DNA of 64,000 nt from Pseudomonadota bacterium. GTDB taxonomy: Bacteria > Pseudomonadota > Gammaproteobacteria > Burkholderiales > Thiobacillaceae. The translations under genes and the position numbers were made by a program. Below are positions 42,676-50,426 of this stretch, piece by piece (position 1 is the stretch's first letter; every line of letters starts with the position of its first letter). The stretch lies in assembly GCA_021836225.1 (NCBI GenBank), contig JAKBJA010000117.1, forward strand, positions 310,001 to 374,000, written 5' to 3'. The notes below the pieces were generated by a model that made no database searches, was not told the DNA's origin, and saw only the letters and a program-made list of their open reading frames with translations.

Positions 42676-43959
42676 TTACATCTGGGTCGCTGGCAGGGTA
42701 AGCCGCACCTGCAGTCCGCCGCCAGGGCGGTTGCCGAGCTGGATGCGCCAGCCATGCGCGCGGCAGATCTCGCGCACGATGGCGAGCCCCAGCCCGCTGC
42801 CGGGCACCTGGCGGGCTGGGTCGACGCGGTAGAACGGATCGAAAACCTTGTCGAGGTGATCCGGCGGGATGCCGGGGCCGCGATCCAGCACGTCGATGTG
42901 CACGCTGTCCCGGTCAGGGCTGCAGGCGAGCTGCGGTGGGCTGGCCGGCGCGTGGCGGCGCGCATTTTCCAGCAGATTGACGAGAACGCGTTCGAGCGCC
43001 GCCGGTTCGGTCGGGACGACGATGTCGTCGCAAGGCATGAACCCGGCCTCGTGTTCGCTGGCCAGGCGCGCGAGCCAGGGGGCCAGCACCAGCGGTTGCG
43101 GGGGACGCAGACTGATGCCGCGGCCATAGTCGATGAAGTCGCCGATCAGACGATCCATCTGCCCCAGGTAGCGTTCCATGTTGTCGAACAGCGCCGGATC
43201 GGGCTGCGCGCGCGCCAGTTCCAGCGCCATGCGCAGCCGCGTGATCGGGCTGCGCAGGTCGTGCGACACGCCGGCCAGCAGGGTGGCACGGGTCTGCGCG
43301 TGTGCCTGCACCTGCCGCGCCATGTCGTTGAATTCGCGGCTCAGGCCGTCCAGCTCGCGCACACCGTTTGCGACCGGCAGGGCTGGCGTCTCGCCGCGGC
43401 CGACGGCCTGGACGGCGTGCTCAAGCCGGGTGAGCGGCCGGGTCAGCCGCCGCGACACCCGATGGGCGACCAGCAGCGTGAGCGTGAGGCTGGCCAGCAG
43501 GATGGCCAGGATCGCCCGCGGTGGATTGGTGCCGATGCGCTCGCGCGAGAAGGCAAAGCGCAGGTGTCCGCTGTCCAGTTCGATGTCGGCCAGATAACGC
43601 TGCCGCAGCGGGTCCCATGCCACGCGGGCGGGCCGGCCGGTCAGTATGCCGAGCCGCTCCTGCAGCAGGTGAACGAAGGGCAGATAGCTGGTGTTCTCGC
43701 CGAGCGGGGTGTCCGCCTCGACCCGTTGCAGCCCGTGTTCCGTTGACAGCGCCGTCTCCAGCGCACCGCGGCGCTCGGGTGGCAGCTCGACCCAGGTTTG
43801 CGCGGACAGCACGATCAGCGCGGCGAAGTCATTCGACGCTGCGCGCAGCAGGGGCCACGCCACCCACCAGGCCGACAGGCAGAACACCACGAGCTGGAAG
43901 ATCGCGATCCAGGCGGCGAAGGTCAGCGCCACGCTGCGCCTGAGCGAGGGCGTGCTCAC
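42676..43959 (-). CDS. EnvZ-type sensor histidine kinase
   Basis: 427 residues from GTG at 43959, which overlaps the upstream regulator stop (GTGA). A periplasmic sensor (~45-150) sits between two membrane segments, then a HAMP domain, the phosphoacceptor His in GVSHDLRSPITRLR (~230), and the ATPase blocks NLLENARRHA, DRGPGIPPD and GSGLGLAIVREI. It is likely the partner of the OmpR-type regulator upstream. The signal is unknown. Confidence 0.9.
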   Translation of the reverse strand: MSTPSLRRSVALTFAAWIAIFQLVVFCLSAWWVAWPLLRAASNDFAALIVLSAQTWVELPPERRGALETALSTEHGLQRVEADTPLGENTSYLPFVHLLQERLGILTGRPARVAWDPLRQRYLADIELDSGHLRFAFSRERIGTNPPRAILAILLASLTLTLLVAHRVSRRLTRPLTRLEHAVQAVGRGETPALPVANGVRELDGLSREFNDMARQVQAHAQTRATLLAGVSHDLRSPITRLRMALELARAQPDPALFDNMERYLGQMDRLIGDFIDYGRGISLRPPQPLVLAPWLARLASEHEAGFMPCDDIVVPTEPAALERVLVNLLENARRHAPASPPQLACSPDRDSVHIDVLDRGPGIPPDHLDKVFDPFYRVDPARQVPGSGLGLAIVREICRAHGWRIQLGNRPGGGLQVRLTLPATQM

Positions 43960-44642
43960 GCCTCGTGCCCGACGAAGACGTAGCCGGTCCCCCACACGGT
44001 GCGGATGTAGCGCGGTGCGTCGGAGGCGTCGTCGAGCTTCTTGCGCAGGCGCGCCACGCGCGCATCGATGGAGCGGTCGAACGGCAGGCGGTCCGGCCCC
44101 GCACTTGCCGCAGCAACCAGGTCGTCGCGCGTGAACACCCGCCCCGGGTGGCCGGCGAGCACCTTGAGCAGCGCGAATTCGGCGCTGGTGAGCGCGACCG
44201 GCGTGCCGTTCCGGTGCAAAGTGCGGCGTGTCAGGTCGAGAACGTAGTCGCCGAAACGCAGGGTGCTGCCCTGCGGCGGCGTGCGCACCCGGCGCAGCAG
44301 CGCCTTGATGCGCGCCAGCAGCTCGCGCGGGTTGAAGGGCTTGGCGAGGTAGTCGTCGGCTCCGAATTCCAGCCCGAGGATGCGGTCGATGTCCTCGCCC
44401 CTGGCCGACAGCATCAGGATGGGCAGCGTTCCCGCCAGCCGCCGGGCGATCGACAGGCCGTCCTCGCCCGGCAGCATCACGTCGAGAATCAGCAGGTCGG
44501 GCGCGGTCTGCGCCAGCGCCGCGTCGAGTCCGCCGCCGTGACCCAGCACCGTCACCTGGTAGCCTTGGCCCTTGAGATAGGTGGACAGCATCGACGACAG
44601 TTCGAGGTCATCGTCGACGATCAGCAGGCGCGCGTTTTCCAT
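43956..44642 (-). CDS. OmpR-family response regulator
   Basis: 228 residues: receiver domain with the phosphoacceptor Asp in LLILDVMLPGEDG (~51), Lys in DDYLAKPFNPREL, and a C-terminal winged helix (LTSAEFALLKVLAGHPGRVFTR). It is the first gene of the regulator-kinase pair and is divergent from a gene for a small exported protein, which it may control. Confidence 0.93.
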   Translation of the reverse strand: MENARLLIVDDDLELSSMLSTYLKGQGYQVTVLGHGGGLDAALAQTAPDLLILDVMLPGEDGLSIARRLAGTLPILMLSARGEDIDRILGLEFGADDYLAKPFNPRELLARIKALLRRVRTPPQGSTLRFGDYVLDLTRRTLHRNGTPVALTSAEFALLKVLAGHPGRVFTRDDLVAAASAGPDRLPFDRSIDARVARLRKKLDDASDAPRYIRTVWGTGYVFVGHEA

Positions 44643-44808
44643 GCGGCAAGCCTACCACCGCGCCCGCGGCGGCGTGTAGCCCTGTCACACATTGTCATAC
44701 ATCGTCGTGAATGGTCATGGCCCAGGCACAGGCGGGCAATCCTCCGCGGGAATACTGTGTTCCGTCGGCAGCGTTGCCGGCACTTCATCAACCTGTCTGG
44801 AGAACACC

Positions 44809-45126
44809 ATGAAAACCGTATTGATCCCCCTGCTGCTGATTGCCGGAATGAACCTTGCTCACGCCCAGGAGACGTCTGCGACGACGACGCCCACCCCCGA
44901 ACAGGCCCGCGCAACCTGGCAGGCGATGACGCCAGAACAGCAGGCGGCCGCCAAGGCCATGGCCAAGACCGAGGCGCAGCAGAAGCAGGCTGCCTGGGGC
45001 GCGCTGACGCCGGAAGAGCAGGCGGCCAAGCAGGCCGCCGCACGGGAGAAAATGCAGCCCTACCGCGAGTCGATGCAGAGCAGGATGCAGGCGCGCATGG
45101 GCAGCCGCCCGTTCGGCCACCGCTGA
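44809..45126 (+). CDS. Exported Gln/Ala-rich small protein
   Basis: 105 residues: signal peptide (~1-19, MKTVLIPLLLIAGMNLAHA) and a mature part with two similar helical repeats, WQAMTPEQQAAAKAMAKTEA and WGALTPEEQAAKQAAAREK. It is divergent from the two-component pair. The helix-rich layout loosely recalls periplasmic Spy/CpxP-like stress proteins, but the LTxxQ motif of that family is not clear. Function unknown. Confidence 0.7.
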   Translation: MKTVLIPLLLIAGMNLAHAQETSATTTPTPEQARATWQAMTPEQQAAAKAMAKTEAQQKQAAWGALTPEEQAAKQAAAREKMQPYRESMQSRMQARMGSRPFGHR

Positions 45127-45225
45127 GTCCTCGCTTCCATTTCCCGCGGGGGGGTTCCGCGCCTGGTGTTCGCTGTGTTCGCATTCGTCAGCGACGCCCC
45201 CACCGCGGTGCTGACGGTCTGGGCG

Positions 45226-45258
45226 CGGCGATCGGTCTGCCCCGCAGGCCGATCGCCG
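45226..45258. terminator. Hairpin downstream of the exported-protein gene
   Basis: Perfect 10-base stem CGGCGATCGG (45226-45235) and CCGATCGCCG (45249-45258). No T-run follows; probably transcript end or stabiliser. Confidence 0.4.
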
Positions 45259-45337
45259 CCTTGGATGATTGATTGATATCGTCAATCGCGGCTATCCAGA
45301 TTATCCGTTAGATCGATATATCGATAATCTCTATCAT

Positions 45338-45380
45338 CGCTCCTGTCTTGATTGACATTGCAAATCAACCAACAGGAGCG
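45338..45380 (+). promoter_or_regulatory. Inverted repeat covering the rubrerythrin ribosome site
   Basis: CGCTCCTGT (45338-45346) pairs exactly with ACAGGAGCG (45372-45380), which contains the AGGAG ribosome site four bases before the ATG at 45385. The inner TTGATT/AATCAA steps can extend the pairing. The fold would hide the ribosome site. A TCGATATATCGA dyad at 45312-45323 lies upstream. Confidence 0.5.
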
Positions 45381-45384
45381 AATC

Positions 45385-45858
45385 ATGCAGAACACGAAGT
45401 CCCCGACCATCCAGAACCTCGAAGCCGCCTTCGCCGGCGAGTCCATGGCCCACATCAAGTACATGTGGTTCGCGCGCCAGTGCCGCAAGGTTGGCGACGA
45501 GGCGACCGCCAAGGTGTTCGAGGACACTGCCGCGCAGGAGATGCTGCACGCCTTCGGACACGCCGAGTTGCTGTTTTCCGACGAGACGATGACGCCGGCC
45601 AAGTGCCTGCAGTATGCGATCGACGGCGAGACCCACGAGTACACCGAGATGTATCCCAGGTTCCGCCACGAGGCGATGATCGAGGGCAACACCGCTGCGG
45701 TGGCCGAGATGGATGAGCAGATCGTCGAATCGAAGGAGCACGCCGAGATGTTCAAGGCCGTGCTGGACAAGGCCGCCAAGCGCTTCGCCGCGCTGGCCAA
45801 GGTGGAAGAGAAGCACGCGAAGCACTACCAGGCGCAAAAAGACGCGATTGCCGCCTGA
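45385..45858 (+). CDS. rbr: Rubrerythrin (diiron domain only)
   Basis: 157 residues. The diiron four-helix bundle is seen in LEAAFAGESMAHIKYMWFA, the ETHEYTEMYPRF region, and the late EVEEKHAKHY-type helix. There is no fused rubredoxin domain; a separate rubredoxin gene follows. Rubrerythrins reduce hydrogen peroxide in the cytosol. The ATG at 45385 is preferred over an in-frame upstream Met because of the AGGAG site. Confidence 0.9.
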   Translation: MQNTKSPTIQNLEAAFAGESMAHIKYMWFARQCRKVGDEATAKVFEDTAAQEMLHAFGHAELLFSDETMTPAKCLQYAIDGETHEYTEMYPRFRHEAMIEGNTAAVAEMDEQIVESKEHAEMFKAVLDKAAKRFAALAKVEEKHAKHYQAQKDAIAA

Positions 45859-45899
45859 AGAATTTTTGAAGACTGCTTGATCAATTGAAAGGAAATATC

Positions 45900-46073
45900 A
45901 TGAAAGCTTGGCAATGCATCGTTTGCGGTTACATCTACGACGAATCCAAAGGCGACCCGGAGCATGGCATCGCCCCCGGCACCCGCTGGGAGGACGTGCC
46001 GGAAGGCTGGGAGTGTCCGGATTGCGGTGTCTCGAAAGCCGATTTCGAGATGGTTGAAGTGACCGCTGTCTGA
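45900..46073 (+). CDS. Rubredoxin
   Basis: 57 residues with two CxxCG-type knuckles, [10 protein letters not shown] and CPDCGVSK, that hold one iron. It probably passes electrons from the flavoprotein encoded next to rubrerythrin. Start ATG has AAAGGAAAT ahead of it. Confidence 0.95.
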   Translation: MKAWQCIVCGYIYDESKGDPEHGIAPGTRWEDVPEGWECPDCGVSKADFEMVEVTAV

Positions 46074-46133
46074 TCGTCGCCGTACCGTGGGCTTCGATGT
46101 GAGGCCCACGCAATTTGAATTCAGGAGGTTTTC

Positions 46134-47270
46134 ATGCACCCCATCGTCATCGTCGGTTCCGGCCTCGCCGGCTACACCCTGCTGAAGGAAATCCGCAAGC
46201 GCGACACGGCCACGCCGGTCACCCTCGTCACGGCGGACGACGGCGCGTTTTATTCCAAGCCCAACCTGTCGAATGCGCTCACCGCGGGCAAGACGGCGGC
46301 AGCGCTCGCCGGTGCCAGCGCGGAGAAAATGGCGATGGACCTGAACGCGACGGTGTCGCCGCATACCCGCGTGACGGCGATCGATACGCAGAGGCAGCGC
46401 ATCCGCACCGGCAACGGCGAGCTGGAATACGGCAAGCTGGTGCTGGCCCTCGGCGCCGACCCGATTCCACACGGGCTTGCCGGCGCAGGTGTGGCGAGCG
46501 TGGTGGCAGTGAATGATCTTGCCGATTACGCGGCCTTCCGCAGCGCCATCGATGGCAAGCGGCGCGTCACTGTGCTCGGCGGGGGCCTGATCGGCTGCGA
46601 GTTCGCCAACGACCTGGCGCATGCCGGCTTCGCGGTTGACGTGGTGCACCTGGGCGAGTGGCCGCTGGAGCGCCTGCTGCCGGTCGAGGCCGGGCAGCGC
46701 CTGGCCGACAGCCTCGCCGCGCTGGGGGTGGGCTGGCATTTCGGGCGTACCGCCAAGAGCGTCGAGCCGACGGCAGGCGGATATCAGGTCAGGCTGGACA
46801 ACGGGGAGGCCATCGTGGCGGATGTCGTGCTCTCGGCGATCGGTCTGCGTCCACGAACCCAGTTGGCGCAAGCGGCGGGCATCCCGGTCGGGCGCGGCAT
46901 CCCGACCAATCGTCTGCTCGAAACCGGCGTGGCGAACGTGTACGCGATGGGCGACTGCGCCGAAGTCGAGGGGCTCAATCTGCCCTACGTGCAGCCGCTG
47001 ATGGTGCAGGCGCGCGCGCTGGCCGCCACGCTCACCGGCACGCCGACGCCGGTAGCGTACCCGGCGATGCCGGTGATGGTGAAAACCCCGGCGCATCCCG
47101 TGGCCGTGCTGCCGCCCAAACTCGGCGCGGCAGGGGGCTGGAAAGTGGAGTGCGGGGATACCGGCATCTGCGCACTGCATGTGGACGACCACGGCCGCCT
47201 GCAGGGCTTCGCGCTCACCGGCAGCGAAACCGGTCGCCGCAATACGCTGGTGAAGGAACTGGCAGCCTGA
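46134..47270 (+). CDS. FAD-dependent rubredoxin reductase-like oxidoreductase
   Basis: 378 residues with two dinucleotide-binding folds: IVIVGSGLAGYTLL at the start and VTVLGGGLIGCEFANDL (~142-160), plus the flavin tail TGVANVYAMGDCAEV (~265). In this context the likely job is to move NADH electrons to rubredoxin, completing a NADH-rubredoxin-rubrerythrin peroxide reduction chain. Ribosome site AGGAGG is perfect. Confidence 0.88.
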   Translation: MHPIVIVGSGLAGYTLLKEIRKRDTATPVTLVTADDGAFYSKPNLSNALTAGKTAAALAGASAEKMAMDLNATVSPHTRVTAIDTQRQRIRTGNGELEYGKLVLALGADPIPHGLAGAGVASVVAVNDLADYAAFRSAIDGKRRVTVLGGGLIGCEFANDLAHAGFAVDVVHLGEWPLERLLPVEAGQRLADSLAALGVGWHFGRTAKSVEPTAGGYQVRLDNGEAIVADVVLSAIGLRPRTQLAQAAGIPVGRGIPTNRLLETGVANVYAMGDCAEVEGLNLPYVQPLMVQARALAATLTGTPTPVAYPAMPVMVKTPAHPVAVLPPKLGAAGGWKVECGDTGICALHVDDHGRLQGFALTGSETGRRNTLVKELAA

Positions 47271-47284
47271 GTTTGGCCCGGTCG

Positions 47285-47698
47285 CTACGCGCCGCCCTGA
47301 GCAGGCTGCGGTTGCAGCGCGTCGATCAACGGGCAACACACTTTGCCCCGCCTGGTGGCACAGCGGCCGACGAGTTGCGCCAATACGCCCTCGATGCGTT
47401 GCAGATCGGCCAGACGCTTGCGCACATCGGCGAGCTTGCGCTCGGCGATGGCGCGGGCATCCGAACACTGGGTGCCGTCATCCAGCTGTAATAACTGCGC
47501 AACCTCATCGAGCGTAAACCCGATGCGCTGCGCTGCCTTGATGAACAGCACGCGCGCTACCTCCGCCTGGCCGTAGCGACGGATGCCGCCCAGCGGCTTG
47601 TCCGGTTCCGCCAGCAGGCCACGACGTTGATAGAAGCGGATCGTCTCGACGTTGACCCCGGCTTCCTGCGCCAACTTTGAAATAGTCAGTCCCCGCAT
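47285..47698 (-). CDS. merR: Mercury-responsive regulator
   Basis: 137 residues starting [27 protein letters not shown](first 20 cover the helix-turn-helix). The three Hg-binding Cys of MerR are in place: GTQCSDA (~80), GRCATRRG (~115) and VCCPL (~124). It is divergent from merT and overlies a mer-type operator. This supports a true Hg(II) sensor and not a general MerR-family member. Confidence 0.93.
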   Translation of the reverse strand: MRGLTISKLAQEAGVNVETIRFYQRRGLLAEPDKPLGGIRRYGQAEVARVLFIKAAQRIGFTLDEVAQLLQLDDGTQCSDARAIAERKLADVRKRLADLQRIEGVLAQLVGRCATRRGKVCCPLIDALQPQPAQGGA

Positions 47699-47699
47699 C

Positions 47700-47731
47700 T
47701 TGACTCCGTACTTGGGTACGGAGCCTATGCT
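47700..47731 (+). promoter_or_regulatory. mer operator and promoter
   Basis: TTGACT (47700-47705) and TATGCT (47726-47731) with 20 bases between them, and the MerR dyad CTCCGTAC (47704-47711) / GTACGGAG (47716-47723) in the long spacer. This is the arrangement MerR distorts to activate merT. Confidence 0.85.
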
Positions 47732-47760
47732 ACGTCCACCGAGGCAAACAGGAAAGACCG

Positions 47761-48099
47761 ATGGACACCAAGCAGGCTCTGTGGGGGAGCGCACTGGCAG
47801 CAATCGGTGCTTCGCTGTGCTGCGTCGTGCCCCTGTTGCTTGTTACGCTGGGTATGGGGGGCGCGTGGCTTGCCACGCTGACCCGGCTCGAACCTGCGCG
47901 TCCCGTTTTCGTTGCACTCGCGCTCGGGCTGTTGGCTCTGGCAGGGCGCAAGTTGTATCGCCGTCCTGTAGCGTGTGAATCGGGAAAACCGTGTTCCGTT
48001 GGCGTGGTGCTGCATCGCCAGCGCCTGATTTTCTGGCTGGCGGCCATTCCCTTGCTGCTCCTGCTGGCATTCCCATGGTACGCATCGTTGTTTTATTGA
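47761..48099 (+). CDS. merT: Mercuric ion transporter MerT
   Basis: 112 residues with three hydrophobic segments. The first holds the vicinal Cys pair [12 protein letters not shown] (~19-20), and the cytosolic loop has ESGKPCSVG. MerT takes Hg(II) from MerP across the inner membrane. No merA reductase exists in the window. Confidence 0.92.
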   Translation: MDTKQALWGSALAAIGASLCCVVPLLLVTLGMGGAWLATLTRLEPARPVFVALALGLLALAGRKLYRRPVACESGKPCSVGVVLHRQRLIFWLAAIPLLLLLAFPWYASLFY

Positions 48100-48108
48100 G
48101 GATGTCTT

Positions 48109-48396
48109 ATGAACACGTCTATCTGGCTGGCAGCCTTGCTGGCCCTGGGCACCACCCCCGCGCTGGCCGCACAAAAGACAGTCGTGCTGGCCGTCCCCGG
48201 CATGAGCTGCGCGGCGTGTCCAATCACGGTGAGGAAAGCGCTGACCGAAGTGAATGGCGTGATCCGTGCGGAAGTTGATTACGACAAGCGCCAGGCCATG
48301 GTGACGTTCGATGATGCCAGGACGAGCATCGACCATCTCACCCGTGCCACCGCCGAGGCGGGGTATCCGTCATCTATCAAGGGAGGGGGCCAGTGA
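48109..48396 (+). CDS. merP: Periplasmic mercury-binding protein MerP
   Basis: 95 residues: signal peptide (~1-20) and a heavy-metal-associated domain with GMSCAACPITVRKAL (~31-45). It binds Hg(II) in the periplasm and hands it to MerT. Its stop overlaps the next gene start. Confidence 0.93.
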   Translation: MNTSIWLAALLALGTTPALAAQKTVVLAVPGMSCAACPITVRKALTEVNGVIRAEVDYDKRQAMVTFDDARTSIDHLTRATAEAGYPSSIKGGGQ

Positions 48397-48614
48397 ATGT
48401 GATCCTGGAATCCACCCTGACCTGCCCCCTTTGTGGTCACGTCAAGACCGAAACCATGCCCACCGACGCCTGCCAGTGGTATTACGAGTGCGAAGGGTGT
48501 CACACAGTGCTGATGCCGCTACCGGGGGACTGCTGCGTGTTCTGCTCATACGGCACGGTACCCTGTCCACCCATTCAGGTACGCGGCGAGCAGGGCGGAT
48601 GCTGTCAGGGCTGA
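48393..48614 (+). CDS. Cys-rich small protein of mer loci
   Basis: 73 residues with four Cys groups: TCPLCGH, ECEGCH, GDCCVFCSYG and VPCPPIQ, and a terminal CCQG. It overlaps merP by four bases, so it is part of the mer unit. The GDCCVFCSYG block is one I associate with small proteins next to merT/merP; a metal or zinc-ribbon role is likely, and a mercury chaperone is possible. Not characterised to my knowledge. Confidence 0.75.
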   Translation: MNVILESTLTCPLCGHVKTETMPTDACQWYYECEGCHTVLMPLPGDCCVFCSYGTVPCPPIQVRGEQGGCCQG

Positions 48615-48631
48615 GATTGCCAGCCGGGTCT

Positions 48632-49078
48632 TCAGCAGCGCTGGCAGGCCACCACCGGCAGCCCGCGCGCGATCCAGCCCGGACCGGCGCTGCCCCCCAG
48701 CATGCCTTCCTTGATGTTGTAGACATGGGTGAAGCCGGATTCGCGCAGCACTTTCTGGGCATTGGCCGAGCGATTGCCGGCGAGGCCGATCAGGGCAACC
48801 GGCGTCTGCCGGTTGCCGCCGGTTGCCGTGTCCACCTGCCGGACAAAGCCTGCTTCGCCCTGCACGTTCGTCATGTCGATGCGCAACGCATCTTGGGCCA
48901 CACCGGTTTTCCGCCATTCGTCGGGCGTGCGCACATCGATCAGCGTCAGCTTGCCTGCCTGGGCCTGCGCGTAGGCATCGGGCGCAGCCATGGTCGGCCC
49001 TATGTCGTTGGAGCAGGCCTGGATCGACAGCAGTATGAACGCGGCAAATGCCGTAACCGACAGACGGGACACCGGCAT
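48632..49078 (-). CDS. Rhodanese-like lipoprotein lacking the catalytic Cys
   Basis: 148 residues. Signal peptide with the lipobox IQAC (~25), then a rhodanese fold: TLIDVRTPDEWRKTG and ALIGLAGNRSANAQ. In active enzymes the loop reads CxxGxRS; here it is GLAGNRS with Gly in place of Cys, so sulfur transfer in the usual way is not expected. It converges on the mer unit from the other strand. It may bind a partner or substrate without catalysis. Confidence 0.8.
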   Translation of the reverse strand: MPVSRLSVTAFAAFILLSIQACSNDIGPTMAAPDAYAQAQAGKLTLIDVRTPDEWRKTGVAQDALRIDMTNVQGEAGFVRQVDTATGGNRQTPVALIGLAGNRSANAQKVLRESGFTHVYNIKEGMLGGSAGPGWIARGLPVVACQRC

Positions 49079-49182
49079 GATTGCTCCGCAGCTGGACTGG
49101 ACTGGCGCATAGTGTATCCGTGGAGAACGGTGTCCGATAGCGGCCGCGTAGCCAGCGCCGCCGACATGCGCGAAAATGCCGC

Positions 49183-49536
49183 ATGGACATCTTCCGCACC
49201 TTTCACCTGCAGTGCGCGCGACGCCTGCCAGCCTTGCCGGAATCGCATCCCTGTTCACGCCTGCACGGTCATTCGTTCAAGGTCGAATTGACTGTCAGCG
49301 GCGACATCGATCCCGTGCTCGGCTGGGTGCTCGATTTCGCCGACATCGAGGCGGCATGGCAGCCCATCCACGCTGCGCTGGATCATCGTTGCCTCAACGA
49401 CATCGGCGGACTGGCTAACCCCACCAGTGAGAACCTGGCCGTGTGGTTGTGGCGACAGCTCAAGCCGGCGCTCCCCGGCCTGAGCGCCGTCACGGTCATG
49501 GAAACCCACGACTCGGGCTGCACCTACCGCGGCTAG
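49183..49536 (+). CDS. queD: 6-carboxy-tetrahydropterin synthase (QueD-type)
   Basis: 117 residues. Zinc His and catalytic Cys occur in the first part (FHLQCARRLP and CSRLHGHSFKV), the second catalytic His in ALDHRCLNDI, Glu in SENLAVWLW and VMETHDSGC. It makes the precursor of queuosine tRNA modification. Standalone here; no other que gene in the window. Confidence 0.9.
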   Translation: MDIFRTFHLQCARRLPALPESHPCSRLHGHSFKVELTVSGDIDPVLGWVLDFADIEAAWQPIHAALDHRCLNDIGGLANPTSENLAVWLWRQLKPALPGLSAVTVMETHDSGCTYRG

Positions 49537-49567
49537 CCCCCGCCGACCGCCGAGGGGGCAAAGCGAA

Positions 49568-49608
49568 GGCCGGCCCCATGGCGGAAGGTTTCCACCACGG
49601 GGCCGGCC
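49568..49608. terminator. Convergent hairpin between queD and the 56-residue gene
   Basis: Perfect stem GGCCGGCCCC (49568-49577) and GGGGCCGGCC (49599-49608). It sits between convergent genes and lacks a T-run. Confidence 0.5.
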
Positions 49609-49632
49609 CGGGCTGCCATCTTCCTGCGGTGC

Positions 49633-49803
49633 TTAATTCCCCATGTCGTCGAACACCAGATCGGCATGCGGGGTGTCGGCCACGTTTTCATCGATCATCA
49701 GCCAGGTTTCTTCGTCGACGATGTCTTCGGCGGGATGGTGGGCGAAGGCCGAAAACGAGGCGAGCAGGGAGGTGAGTACTGCAGCTTGAAGGATGCTTTT
49801 CAT
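49633..49803 (-). CDS. Exported 56-residue protein with acidic mature part
   Basis: Signal peptide (MKSILQAAVLTSLLASFSAFA) followed by HHPAEDIVDEETWLMIDENVADTPHADLVFDD, acidic and without Cys. I cannot assign a function; similar short proteins with an HHPA start and Glu/Asp-rich body seem to occur in sulfur-oxidising betaproteobacteria, from memory only. It ends just before the convergent hairpin. Confidence 0.6.
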   Translation of the reverse strand: MKSILQAAVLTSLLASFSAFAHHPAEDIVDEETWLMIDENVADTPHADLVFDDMGN

Positions 49804-50037
49804 AACCGGATTCCTTATAAAGAATTGAAAGTGGAACGTGTCACTCGGTCTGCTGCGACCGCGTATCGAGGCGTTCGCGTCGGCCGATGGAAAGCATCTT
49901 AGGCAGAGGGGGTGTCGGGCGTGTGTCCTGCCGGCATCAGTGTGTGGCAGTGTGTGACAGGGCGGCGGTCCGGGCGCGCAAAAAGAAAAGGGGCACACGA
50001 ATCGTGCGCCCCTTGTCCTGCAACGTGCTACCAAATA
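49804..50037. other. Spacer upstream of the 56-residue gene
   Basis: No gene recognised in 234 bases. It probably contains the promoter of the small gene and the end region of the His-rich protein gene. Confidence 0.3.
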
Positions 50038-50370
50038 TTAATGGGTGTGCTCGGTGCCGCCGTCTTCATGACCAGCTTCGGTGCTGGCCTCGTCGTGGCC
50101 GCCGGACTTGCCGTGGAAAATCTTGCTTTCCGTTGACTTGCTGCCGCCTTCCGAACTGTCATGGTGCGAACTGCCGCCTTTGTGGGCACTGCTGCTGTGG
50201 CTGCCACCCTTGTTGCCGCCGCCCATGTACTTCGGGCCCTTCTTGCCGTCCGAATGACCGCTATCGGAATGGCTGTCGGTGTGGCTGTCGGCTGCATACG
50301 CCACTACGCTGCCCGTTGCCAAGCCCGCTGCCAGCAACACCAGCGTTACCAATTTGCTGTAAGCATTCAT
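50038..50370 (-). CDS. Exported Ser/His/Gly/Lys-rich protein
   Basis: 110 residues: signal peptide ending near AYAA, then DSHTDSHSDSGHSDGKK, a Gly/Lys patch (KYMGGGNKGG), and a C-terminal stretch rich in His, Ser and acid residues (SHHDSSEGGSK, GGHDEASTEAGHEDGG). Such composition is typical of disordered, metal-binding or matrix proteins. It is the third gene downstream of the triple-barrel protein on the same strand. No family recognised. Confidence 0.65.
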   Translation of the reverse strand: MNAYSKLVTLVLLAAGLATGSVVAYAADSHTDSHSDSGHSDGKKGPKYMGGGNKGGSHSSSAHKGGSSHHDSSEGGSKSTESKIFHGKSGGHDEASTEAGHEDGGTEHTH

Positions 50371-50426
50371 TCTGAAAACTCCTGTTGCGTGTAATGCACC
50401 GGGCGGCGAACCGCCCGGTCAAGCGA

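Noticed and set aside
42536..42832. Plus-strand frame between PhoX-like and kinase genes
   Set aside because: It overlaps the kinase 3' end, has no ribosome site and no domain.
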